NCBI GenBank assembly: GCA_017561665.1
Contig: JAFZBQ010000033.1
Span: 1 to 47,515, forward strand
DNA from: Bacteroidales bacterium
Lineage (GTDB): Bacteria > Bacteroidota > Bacteroidia > Bacteroidales > UBA932
Direction of reading: 5' to 3'
Length of the DNA stretch: 47,515 nt
Part shown: piece after piece, positions 15,945-22,769 of the stretch
Position numbering within the stretch: position 1 is the first letter of the stretch
How the letters are laid out: each line of letters starts with the position of its first letter
Position numbers and translations under genes: made by a program
Notes under the pieces: generated by a model
Told to the model about the DNA's origin: nothing
Databases searched by the model: none
The model's input: the letters and a program-made list of their open reading frames with translations, nothing else

Positions 15945-17324
15945 TTAGAACTGATAGTTGATACCGATACCGATCCAGAGGCCAGCATCCATTCCCTCGG
16001 TGAAGCATTTTGCAAAGTCGGCGGAAACGATAAAGTTCTGGTTCATCGCAATCTTGAGGCCGGCACCGCCGCTGTAAACGAGATAGTTCACCTTGGATGC
16101 ATCGTAGATGGGAGTGTGCGATCCGGTGAGCAAATCAAACGCCGGATCGTAAATCTTTCCGTCCGCATCTGCAATAGCTGCAAGGGCGTCTGCCTTATAA
16201 GGCCTTGTGATGATACCGGCGTCAAAGAACGGGTTAACTGCTATGTAGAAGTACTGCTTGGCAACGGTGAACTTCACCAGCTTGATGCGCAGTTCGGTAT
16301 TTGCCCATGCCATACCTTCTGCCAGGACACGGTTCTCGCGCAGACCGCGGATGGTGTTGGAAGATCCGAAGCCCTCGGAAATCATGTTACGCTGGACCAG
16401 CAGAGGGTTGTTCTGAATCATTGCCAGAGGTGTTTCGCCCAAGATTGTGTGCTGCCAGGCCAGGCGGTATGCGAATACGGGATTGCCGGCGGGGATGGGA
16501 ACGGGAATGCTGATGTACTGGCGGAAATAAGCGCAGGCCTTCAGATAGCGCTGGTCCAGGACATTTCCGTTAAGGTATGCTTCGGCCCAGATGCCTCTGT
16601 TAGGAGCGGCTTCGATGTCACGGGTGTCGTAAACAACACCGGCATTGAGTTCCAGCGCCATACTTCCATCCTTCTCTTCATCGGAAATCACTCCATTTCT
16701 GGAGAGGAAGTTGTACAGGGTGGCATCGGTGTTATAAAACTGCTTATTACCGTCGACTTCCACACCGACGTCCTTCATCGGGCCAAGTTTCCAGTTCCAG
16801 AAGTTCACGCCGGCAGCCCAGTTCAGGTTGTCGGTGATACGGCCCTGGAAATTGGCGAGGATGCGGAGCATCTCGCGGCTCATTCCGTAGTAGTTTACGT
16901 TGTCTTTGGTGAGAGGAACATATATGTCCCTGTTGCCCCAAACATCATAGTTCTGCGTTGCAGCGGCGCCGTTGAAGCCCCACATGCTGTACAGAGGGTC
17001 GGTCATATAGGTAACGGATGCATTCACGCGCATATTGGGAATCAGATACTTGGAGTCGTATGCCAGATACAGGCGCATACGGTGGCTGTGGGTGAAATAC
17101 GAACCTTCCCAACTGATCTTGTGGAGGGGATCGGGATAGGTCTTTCCGTCGCCATAGTAATAAATGTCTCCGAAGGCACCGGCCTGGAATCCGTTGTCCA
17201 CAGAATAAGTTGCTGTGGGCAGAATACCAAGGCTCCAACCCTTCTTCATCTCTTTTTCCTCTTCCTGCGCAAACGCATTGAAAGCCAACGCAGCAAGCAA
17301 TGTAATAATTAGTAGCTTTTTCAT
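15945..17324 (-). CDS. BamA/TamA-like outer-membrane beta-barrel
   Basis: A 459-residue outer-membrane protein. Residues 1-19 form a signal peptide (AFA cleavage), and the rest has alternating amphipathic strands and a C-terminal phenylalanine (INYQF), as in Omp85-type barrels. The 'NTIRGLRENRVLAEGMAWANTELRIKL' segment matches the conserved late strands of the surface-antigen D15/BamA C-terminal domain. There are no POTRA domains before the barrel. It is clearly paralogous to the barrel half of the gene at 18373-20064 (shared 'GILP..SY....G.Q.G...DI..YG' start and 'GLWAEAYLNG'-like segments). It heads the operon containing the lipoprotein hydrolase, glpK and glpF. Confidence 0.82.
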   Translation of the reverse strand: MKKLLIITLLAALAFNAFAQEEEKEMKKGWSLGILPTATYSVDNGFQAGAFGDIYYYGDGKTYPDPLHKISWEGSYFTHSHRMRLYLAYDSKYLIPNMRVNASVTYMTDPLYSMWGFNGAAATQNYDVWGNRDIYVPLTKDNVNYYGMSREMLRILANFQGRITDNLNWAAGVNFWNWKLGPMKDVGVEVDGNKQFYNTDATLYNFLSRNGVISDEEKDGSMALELNAGVVYDTRDIEAAPNRGIWAEAYLNGNVLDQRYLKACAYFRQYISIPVPIPAGNPVFAYRLAWQHTILGETPLAMIQNNPLLVQRNMISEGFGSSNTIRGLRENRVLAEGMAWANTELRIKLVKFTVAKQYFYIAVNPFFDAGIITRPYKADALAAIADADGKIYDPAFDLLTGSHTPIYDASKVNYLVYSGGAGLKIAMNQNFIVSADFAKCFTEGMDAGLWIGIGINYQF

Positions 17325-17354
17325 TATTAATTGGTTAAAATTTTATCTATTATA

Positions 17355-17362
17355 CAAACTTA
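17355..17362 (-). promoter_or_regulatory. -7 element for the barrel-hydrolase-glpK-glpF operon
   Basis: TAAGTTTG on the minus strand fits TAnnTTTG and lies 31 bases before the ATG at 17324. The surrounding region is AT-rich. It is divergent from the element at 17403. Confidence 0.55.
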
Positions 17363-17402
17363 CTCAAAATAATGTTAAAAACCTTGAATTGTGAAAAATT
17401 AT

Positions 17403-17410
17403 TACCTTTA
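17403..17410 (+). promoter_or_regulatory. Probable -7 element for the EF-hand lipoprotein gene
   Basis: TACCTTTA is one base off the consensus TAnnTTTG and lies 25 bases before the ATG at 17435. Confidence 0.45.
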
Positions 17411-17434
17411 CATAAAATAAGTTTAAACCGCCCT

Positions 17435-18124
17435 ATGAAGCGTCTGATGACATACGGATTGGCTTTGCTGCTCGCACTTTCGTGCGCCGGAATAGAGCAG
17501 CCGGAAGTCTTGAACGACGACAAGGCTCTGGACGGCTGGTGGTACCTGGCTTATCTTTACGATCAGGAGAACCTTTCGTCGGGGGAGAAACTCCTCTTTG
17601 ACATGAAGTACACGGCAGAAGACACTTGGGAGTGGCGGCATATCGTAGGCACCAATTTCACCGCATACGAGCTTGGCTTCTATATCGGATACGAAACCGA
17701 CCCCGAGACTGGCGACATAGTGACCATAGACAATAAAAAACGTGTCGAGGAACATCTGCCGCAACAGATGTTTTCGTCGCTATTCATGAGTCCGGGGCCT
17801 TATGGAAATTGCATTCCGTACACGACCAATGAGGACGGCGACCGTCTGGACACATACTCAAACATGGAAGTCGGCGACGATACCATCTCCCTTATCTGCA
17901 CGGGCGGACCCTACTCTTTTGACTGGATTGACAGTGACACTGCCGCCGACCTGAATTATGACGGCAAAATAGACTATTTTGACATGTTCTGGCAGTTCCG
18001 CACCCCAAACATACCCCAGCAGATCGAGGGGGTCTACCCCACCACTTTCAAGGTCACCAATATATGGAAACGCGCAGACGAGGCGACCTTCCAAAACTGG
18101 AAAAACACTCTAGAAAATCTTTAA
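17435..18124 (+). CDS. Lipoprotein of unknown function with an EF-hand-like loop
   Basis: A 229-residue lipoprotein (lipobox LALSC, Cys17). I do not recognise a family. The N-terminal part is acidic and rich in aromatic residues ('LDGWWYLAYLYDQENL'), in the style of Bacteroidales lipocalin-like or domain-of-unknown-function lipoproteins. Near the C-terminus 'DLNYDGKIDYFD' matches a calcium-binding EF-hand/dockerin loop (DxNxDGxID). I chose the ATG at 17435, not the in-frame ATG at 17372, because only the former gives a proper signal peptide and lies downstream of the promoter-like element. It is followed after 12 bases by a small membrane protein gene. Confidence 0.75.
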   Translation: MKRLMTYGLALLLALSCAGIEQPEVLNDDKALDGWWYLAYLYDQENLSSGEKLLFDMKYTAEDTWEWRHIVGTNFTAYELGFYIGYETDPETGDIVTIDNKKRVEEHLPQQMFSSLFMSPGPYGNCIPYTTNEDGDRLDTYSNMEVGDDTISLICTGGPYSFDWIDSDTAADLNYDGKIDYFDMFWQFRTPNIPQQIEGVYPTTFKVTNIWKRADEATFQNWKNTLENL

Positions 18125-18136
18125 AACCAAATAGTT

Positions 18137-18322
18137 ATGGCAAGTTTAATTTACATTATCGGCGTTGTCCTCTCTATAATTGCAGTATTGGACATCCTCA
18201 AGAAACCCATCTCCCTGGTGGGCAAGATTATCTCCTGCATCCTGGTTCTGGCACTCAGCTGGGTCGGCCTGCTCATCTACTTCCTGTATGCACGCGACCG
18301 CCTCACCAAGTGGTTCAAATAG
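18137..18322 (+). CDS. Small PLDc_N-like membrane protein
   Basis: A 61-residue protein with two membrane helices (about 4-20 and 29-50) and a basic tail. The pattern 'ILKKPISLVGKIISCILVLALSWVGLLIYFLYARDRL' resembles the phospholipase D-nuclease N-terminal domain, which is often found alone as a short membrane protein of unknown role. It is probably co-transcribed with the lipoprotein upstream; an intrinsic terminator follows. Confidence 0.75.
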   Translation: MASLIYIIGVVLSIIAVLDILKKPISLVGKIISCILVLALSWVGLLIYFLYARDRLTKWFK

Positions 18323-18342
18323 CAGGTTATAACGCCAACAAG

Positions 18343-18371
18343 AAAGCCGGTCCAGGTGGATCGGCTTTTTT
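18343..18371 (+). terminator. Intrinsic terminator
   Basis: AAAGCCGGTCC (18343-18353) and GGATCGGCTTT (18358-18368) pair with one G-T wobble around loop AGGT, followed by three more Ts. It ends the lipoprotein/PLDc_N transcript and lies directly beside the stop of the convergent barrel gene, so it may act on both strands, more weakly on the minus strand. Confidence 0.85.
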
Positions 18372-18372
18372 A

Positions 18373-20064
18373 TTAGAAGATGTAATTGAGGGCGATGTAC
18401 AAGGCGCTGTCGCCGTCGGTCTTTTTGAACGGCCTGGCCCATTCTGCCGATATTATGAAGTTGGTGTTCATAACCAGCTTGAGTCCGGCACCGGCGCTGC
18501 AGTGCAGTTTGAGCGCCTCGGCCTTCAGGTCGTCTACCGGGCGTCCATAAAACCGCGCCAACTCCTCTCCTTTATATAATCTCGTGACCATCCCGGCGTC
18601 GAACAGTGGATTGGTGGCCACGTACCAGTTCTGGCCGATGAACTTGAAATCGAACAGCCTGATTCGCAGTTCGCTGTTCATCCAGGCGTAACTGTCACCC
18701 ACCAGCCTCTGTGCGAGAAGGCCGCGGACGGTATTGATGCCGCCCAGGCCGTCGGTGCAGGTCTGGCGAAGGAACAGGGTGCTGATGTTCTGCATACTGT
18801 AGAACGGCGCACAGCCGGCCACAGTTCCCTGGTATGCCAGGTGATAGGCAAACACCATACGGTCAGGCCAAAGCGAAACGTACTGGCGCAGATGTGCCGC
18901 CAGTCTAAGATAATTGTAGCCGTCTCCGAACAAGTCGGGTGAGCCGTTCAGATATGCTTCGGCCCAAAGGCCGCGGTTGGGAGCCGATTCATTGTCGCGG
19001 GTATCCAGCACCAAACCCGCCTTCATCTCCAGGCGATGGCCGCCGGTGGCCTCGCTTCCTTCAAATACGCCGGCCTCGCACATCTGATGATACAGCGTTT
19101 GAGTAGGGTCATAGACCTCGTAATACTTCTTTGTCTCCTTGTCTTTCTTCTTCAGATCGATATCGTCCAGACCATAGTACCAGTAGCTAACGCCGCCGAC
19201 CCAGTTCAGGTGCGGAACTATCTGACCCTGAAAATCTGCCAGTACACGCACCATAGAGCGCTTATAAGCATATCGTGCCTCGCGGGTCTTTTCATTGGCA
19301 TCGCGCGACTTGTCATAAGCCTCCAGACCGTTCAGGCCATAGAAGAGGAACATAGGGTCGTACTGATAACTGGCGGAGAATGTGGTGCGGATGCCCGGAA
19401 TCAGATAGCGCGAATCGAACTGGCCGTGAAGCAGCGTCTGGCCGCCGGTATAGCGCGACGCCTCCACGTACATCCGTTGCAGATATTCGGGATAAATCTT
19501 GCCGTAATTGAAGATATCGGCGCAGACTCCGTACTGGAGGCCCAGGTCGGAGTTGTAGCTGACGCACGGCAGAATACCGATATTCCACCCTTCCACCTTC
19601 TCATCTTCTCCGGCGAAAGCCGTTCCGGAAAGGGCCAGCAAAGCAATCACTGCAGCGACTTTTGCGCTCTCGCGGTTGTCCACCTTCTTCCCGTAGACCA
19701 CGTATCTTTGGAACAGGAACTCGGTTACAAGATTGGCAAACATACACAGGAACAGCACCAGATACTCGTTCCAGTGCAGCGTTTCGGTCAGGTAGTCGCC
19801 ACCCCAGGTGCTCAGGGGCGTGAAAACCGCGTAGTAGCATATCACCTTGAACATCGCAACCGGAACGTTAGCGGTGCTCTTGAAGGTGAACCGGCGGTTC
19901 AAGGTAAAGTTCCACACCACCGACAGTGTCAGCGCAATCAAATAACACGGCCAGTAGCGCCAGCCGGTAAATTCGTTAAGCAGTGCGAAGGATATGGTCT
20001 GAATCAGACCGGCGCTCATAGAGAACAGCAGGAACTTGATGGCCCTTATAAACTCCTTATTCAT
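18373..20064 (-). CDS. GtrA-like inner-membrane domain fused to outer-membrane barrel
   Basis: A 563-residue fusion. Residues 1-127 form a GtrA-like domain with four membrane helices ('RAIKFLLFSMSAGLIQTISF', 'WNFTLNRRFTFKS', 'LFLCMFANLVTEFLFQRYVVYGKK'). Residues about 128-151 look like a complete signal peptide: charged KKVDNRESAK, hydrophobic VAAVIALLALSG, and cleavage motif TAFA. Residues 152-563 form an Omp85-like barrel paralogous to the 15945-17324 protein, ending in phenylalanine (LNYIF). No stop lies between the halves. A GTG at 19683 could start the barrel separately. The gene overlaps the acyl-CoA synthetase stop by 8 bases. GtrA proteins usually help move lipid-linked sugars across the inner membrane; the role here is unknown. 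Confidence 0.85.
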   Translation of the reverse strand: MNKEFIRAIKFLLFSMSAGLIQTISFALLNEFTGWRYWPCYLIALTLSVVWNFTLNRRFTFKSTANVPVAMFKVICYYAVFTPLSTWGGDYLTETLHWNEYLVLFLCMFANLVTEFLFQRYVVYGKKVDNRESAKVAAVIALLALSGTAFAGEDEKVEGWNIGILPCVSYNSDLGLQYGVCADIFNYGKIYPEYLQRMYVEASRYTGGQTLLHGQFDSRYLIPGIRTTFSASYQYDPMFLFYGLNGLEAYDKSRDANEKTREARYAYKRSMVRVLADFQGQIVPHLNWVGGVSYWYYGLDDIDLKKKDKETKKYYEVYDPTQTLYHQMCEAGVFEGSEATGGHRLEMKAGLVLDTRDNESAPNRGLWAEAYLNGSPDLFGDGYNYLRLAAHLRQYVSLWPDRMVFAYHLAYQGTVAGCAPFYSMQNISTLFLRQTCTDGLGGINTVRGLLAQRLVGDSYAWMNSELRIRLFDFKFIGQNWYVATNPLFDAGMVTRLYKGEELARFYGRPVDDLKAEALKLHCSAGAGLKLVMNTNFIISAEWARPFKKTDGDSALYIALNYIF

Positions 20065-21766
20065 TTTCTTCAGCCTCCAGTTTAGTATAAGCCACTTTGC
20101 CGACCAGCGTCGTGGGGAGCGAATCGCGCACCTCTATCTCGCTTGGCATCGCATATTTTGCAATCTGATGGCGGCAATGCTCCATAATGCTCTCGCGCAG
20201 CTGCTCGGAATCTTCGTAGCCCGGCTTGAGCACCAGGAACGCCTTTACGCGATGCATCTTGTACGGGTCGCGAACCCCTATCACGCAGCTGCGCTGCACG
20301 GCGGGATGACCCTCCAGGATATTCTCTATCTGGGAAGGATATACGTTGTAGCCGCTGGTCACTATCATCCTCTTGATGCGCTGGCGGAAATATATGAAGC
20401 CTTCGGAATCCATCACGCCCAGGTCGCCTGTATGGAGCCATACGTGACCGTCGGCGTGCAGGCGCATAGTCTCTGCATTTTCCTTTTCGTGATTGATGTA
20501 GCCCAGCATCATCGAGGGGCCGGTCAGGCAGATTTCACCCTCCTCTCCGTAAGGCACCTCGTCGCAGGTTCCCGGTTTGCATATCTGGAAATATGTATCG
20601 GGATAAGGGATGCCGATGCTCCCCTCCTTCTCTTTGTTATAGGGTGTCAGGCAGCAGGCGGTGACGCACTCGGTGGTGCCATAGCCCTCGCGCACGCGGA
20701 CGCCGGCATTGTGGTCGGAGAGGAACTTGTCAAACTTTTTCTTGAGCTCTATCGTAAGAGAATCGCCGCCAGAGAAAACGCCTTTCAGGCAGCTCAGGTC
20801 GGCGCCGTCAAGATATTTGTTGCGGGTAATCGCCTCGAATAGCGTGGGCACGCCGGCAATTACGTTGGGACGGTTCTTCTTGATGAGGTTGGCGTAACTC
20901 TTGACGTTGAAACGGGGCACCAGTATGGCCGTGCCGCCCACCACCATCATAGTGTGGATGCACACGCCCAGGCCGAAGCCGTGGAATACCGGCATCGCCG
21001 CCAGCATCTTGGCGTGATGCACTTCAAAATTGGCCATGGCGCCGGTCTGCTGCCCAAGGGCGTTGAAGTTCAGGTCGGATAGCATGATACCCTTGGTGGT
21101 GCCGGTGGTGCCGCCGGAGAAGAGTACGACCGCCTCCTTGGTGTAGTCCTTATCGGCCACATAGCCCTCTTTCACACTTTCGGCGCCCTTTATAAAATCT
21201 TTCCAGAGAATCACGTTGCCTTCGCTCTTGATCTTGGGGAACTTGCGCTCGGTGAGCAGTTTCTGTCCCAGGGAAAGCGGGAACGGCAGCTCTTCGGAGA
21301 CGCGGGCGATAATCAGCCTGGATATCGGGCGTATCTTCTCCACCTCAAGGAATTTGGAGTAGAATTGGTCCAGCGTGACGGCGATGTCGCACGAAGCCTC
21401 GTTCATATAGAAGGCGATCTCCGCCTCCGCCGAGAGCGGATGGACCATAGATGCCACGGCGCCGATACGGTTGAGGCCGTACAGGCAGTAGATTGCCTGC
21501 GGCACGTTGGGAAGGCAAATCAGCACCCGCTGCCCGGCACGGACGCCCAAGGCATAAAAGGCTCGGGCCACAAGGTCCAGGTTTTCTGCAACCGATTTGT
21601 ATGATATCTTGCGCCCCATAAAGGTAAGGCACGTGAAATCGCCCTCCCGTGCCGCCGTTTGAAGCACCGCGCCGGACATTGTGGTTTCCAGATAATCGAG
21701 ATGTGCAGGAACTTCTCCGTAGCTCTCGAGCCAGGGAGTCGCTATATTGTCGTATACGTACTTCAT
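20057..21766 (-). CDS. AMP-dependent acyl-CoA synthetase (fatty acid:CoA ligase)
   Basis: A 569-residue ANL-superfamily enzyme that activates a carboxylic acid, probably a fatty acid, to acyl-AMP and then acyl-CoA. The phosphate-binding loop 'FSGGTTGTTKG' is at residues 216-226, and the adenylate motif 'REGYGTTEC' and hinge region 'HTGDLGVMDSEGFIYFRQRIKRMI' are intact. The C-terminal lysine lies in 'LPTTLVGKVAYTKL'. The first 30 residues diverge from the usual N-terminus. It follows the CoA-acyltransferase-fold gene by 9 bases and overlaps the GtrA-barrel gene, so the three are probably one operon. Substrate chain length is not predictable. Confidence 0.9.
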   Translation of the reverse strand: MKYVYDNIATPWLESYGEVPAHLDYLETTMSGAVLQTAAREGDFTCLTFMGRKISYKSVAENLDLVARAFYALGVRAGQRVLICLPNVPQAIYCLYGLNRIGAVASMVHPLSAEAEIAFYMNEASCDIAVTLDQFYSKFLEVEKIRPISRLIIARVSEELPFPLSLGQKLLTERKFPKIKSEGNVILWKDFIKGAESVKEGYVADKDYTKEAVVLFSGGTTGTTKGIMLSDLNFNALGQQTGAMANFEVHHAKMLAAMPVFHGFGLGVCIHTMMVVGGTAILVPRFNVKSYANLIKKNRPNVIAGVPTLFEAITRNKYLDGADLSCLKGVFSGGDSLTIELKKKFDKFLSDHNAGVRVREGYGTTECVTACCLTPYNKEKEGSIGIPYPDTYFQICKPGTCDEVPYGEEGEICLTGPSMMLGYINHEKENAETMRLHADGHVWLHTGDLGVMDSEGFIYFRQRIKRMIVTSGYNVYPSQIENILEGHPAVQRSCVIGVRDPYKMHRVKAFLVLKPGYEDSEQLRESIMEHCRHQIAKYAMPSEIEVRDSLPTTLVGKVAYTKLEAEENE

Positions 21767-21775
21767 CGGTTCGGG

Positions 21776-22672
21776 TTAGTTCTCAAATTCTACGGGAGTG
21801 GCCGCATCCAGGTCAAGCAGCTCGGGGTGCGCAAACAGGTAGCGCATCAACTTCACTGTCTTGGAGAAGTAGTATCCGTCGGCGATACGCTCGTCCACCG
21901 TCAGGCCAAGCTTGATGGTGTTGCGAAGGTCGTAGGTGCCGTCCTCATGCCAGAACGGGCGGAGTTTCTTCTCGCTGATGACCATAAAGAATGATATATT
22001 GCCCCAGTCGAACAGATGGTGATAGTCGGCGTGAAGTTTGATGCTGCCCAGATTTGTCAGATATGCACTCGAGAAGCAGGGATCGTCCTTGGCCAGGGAC
22101 TTGGGATAGTGGCCGTAATACTCCAGCTTGTTGAGTGTCCAGGCGACCAGTTTGTAGATCGGTCTCGGGAGAACCTGGAGAATATTCATCGCTTTGGTGA
22201 TACCCACCACTTTATCTTCTTTGCGCACCTTGTGGACAAATTTCTGCACATAGTCGTGCACCTGTTCTATCGGAGCGCCACCCTCCGGATCTAGGACGAA
22301 CTTTGCAATCGCCTCTTCCGCCTCGTCGTTGAACTGGCGCTTTACATTGAAAGCAACAACTATTTTCTTGCGCTCGTAATACCGGTGGCCGGCGATGAAA
22401 TAGTTCATCTTGGGACGCAGCAGGAATGTCTTTGCCGTAACGGCCGTGATTACGTGGAACCAGGTGTACTTGAATTCGGGGTTCGATGCGTTCTTCTTCT
22501 CGAGATACTTGTCCACCTCCGTGAGGTCTATCACCTCTCCCATCACCGCCTCGTTTTTTGTCCTGGGACCCATTATGTAGGGCATCAGTATATGCAACGA
22601 ATCCAGTCCTGACACATAGTATGCGTCATACCGGTCCCGCCAGTTTCTCTTACGGGTTTTTGAATCTTCCAT
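21776..22672 (-). CDS. CoA-dependent acyltransferase-fold protein (E2/CAT-like) with altered active site
   Basis: A 298-residue protein with the fold of chloramphenicol acetyltransferase and 2-oxoacid dehydrogenase E2 catalytic domains, but with no lipoyl or peripheral-subunit-binding domain. The C-terminal active-site motif, normally HxxxDG, reads ExxxDG (Glu261 to Gly266 in 'LTVDERIADGYYFS'), so the general-base histidine is replaced. It may use a different base, a nearby histidine such as those in 'ADYHHLFDWG' (215-223), or be non-catalytic. It is the first gene of the operon with acyl-CoA synthetase and the GtrA-barrel fusion. Fold assignment is from motif resemblance. Confidence 0.65.
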   Translation of the reverse strand: MEDSKTRKRNWRDRYDAYYVSGLDSLHILMPYIMGPRTKNEAVMGEVIDLTEVDKYLEKKNASNPEFKYTWFHVITAVTAKTFLLRPKMNYFIAGHRYYERKKIVVAFNVKRQFNDEAEEAIAKFVLDPEGGAPIEQVHDYVQKFVHKVRKEDKVVGITKAMNILQVLPRPIYKLVAWTLNKLEYYGHYPKSLAKDDPCFSSAYLTNLGSIKLHADYHHLFDWGNISFFMVISEKKLRPFWHEDGTYDLRNTIKLGLTVDERIADGYYFSKTVKLMRYLFAHPELLDLDAATPVEFEN

Positions 22673-22697
22673 CAGTATATCAGTTATTGTCGAACTG

Positions 22698-22705
22698 CGA
22701 AGGTA
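22698..22705 (-). promoter_or_regulatory. Possible -7 element for the acyltransferase operon
   Basis: TACCTTCG on the minus strand is one base from TAnnTTTG and lies 26 bases before the ATG at 22672, downstream of the terminator of the preceding operon. Confidence 0.35.
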
Positions 22706-22707
22706 CT

Positions 22708-22746
22708 AAAAAAACGCAAAAAGGCGGCACTTGCAGCGCCGCCTTT
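22708..22746 (-). terminator. Intrinsic terminator of the nucleobase operon
   Basis: On the minus strand AAAGGCGGC and GCCGCCTTT form a perfect 9-bp stem, followed by TTTTTGCG and seven Ts. It lies 24 bases after the purine permease stop. Confidence 0.9.
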
Positions 22747-22769
22747 CAAGGTGAGAGGTAATATATCCC

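Noticed and set aside
15940-16008. N-terminal extension of the lipoprotein hydrolase
   Set aside because: The extra 23 residues lie inside the barrel gene and would hide the lipoprotein signal peptide that starts at 15939.
19036-20085. 349-codon plus-strand frame opposite the GtrA-barrel gene
   Set aside because: It is antisense to a gene with a recognisable GtrA domain and barrel strands; no motif or promoter supports it.
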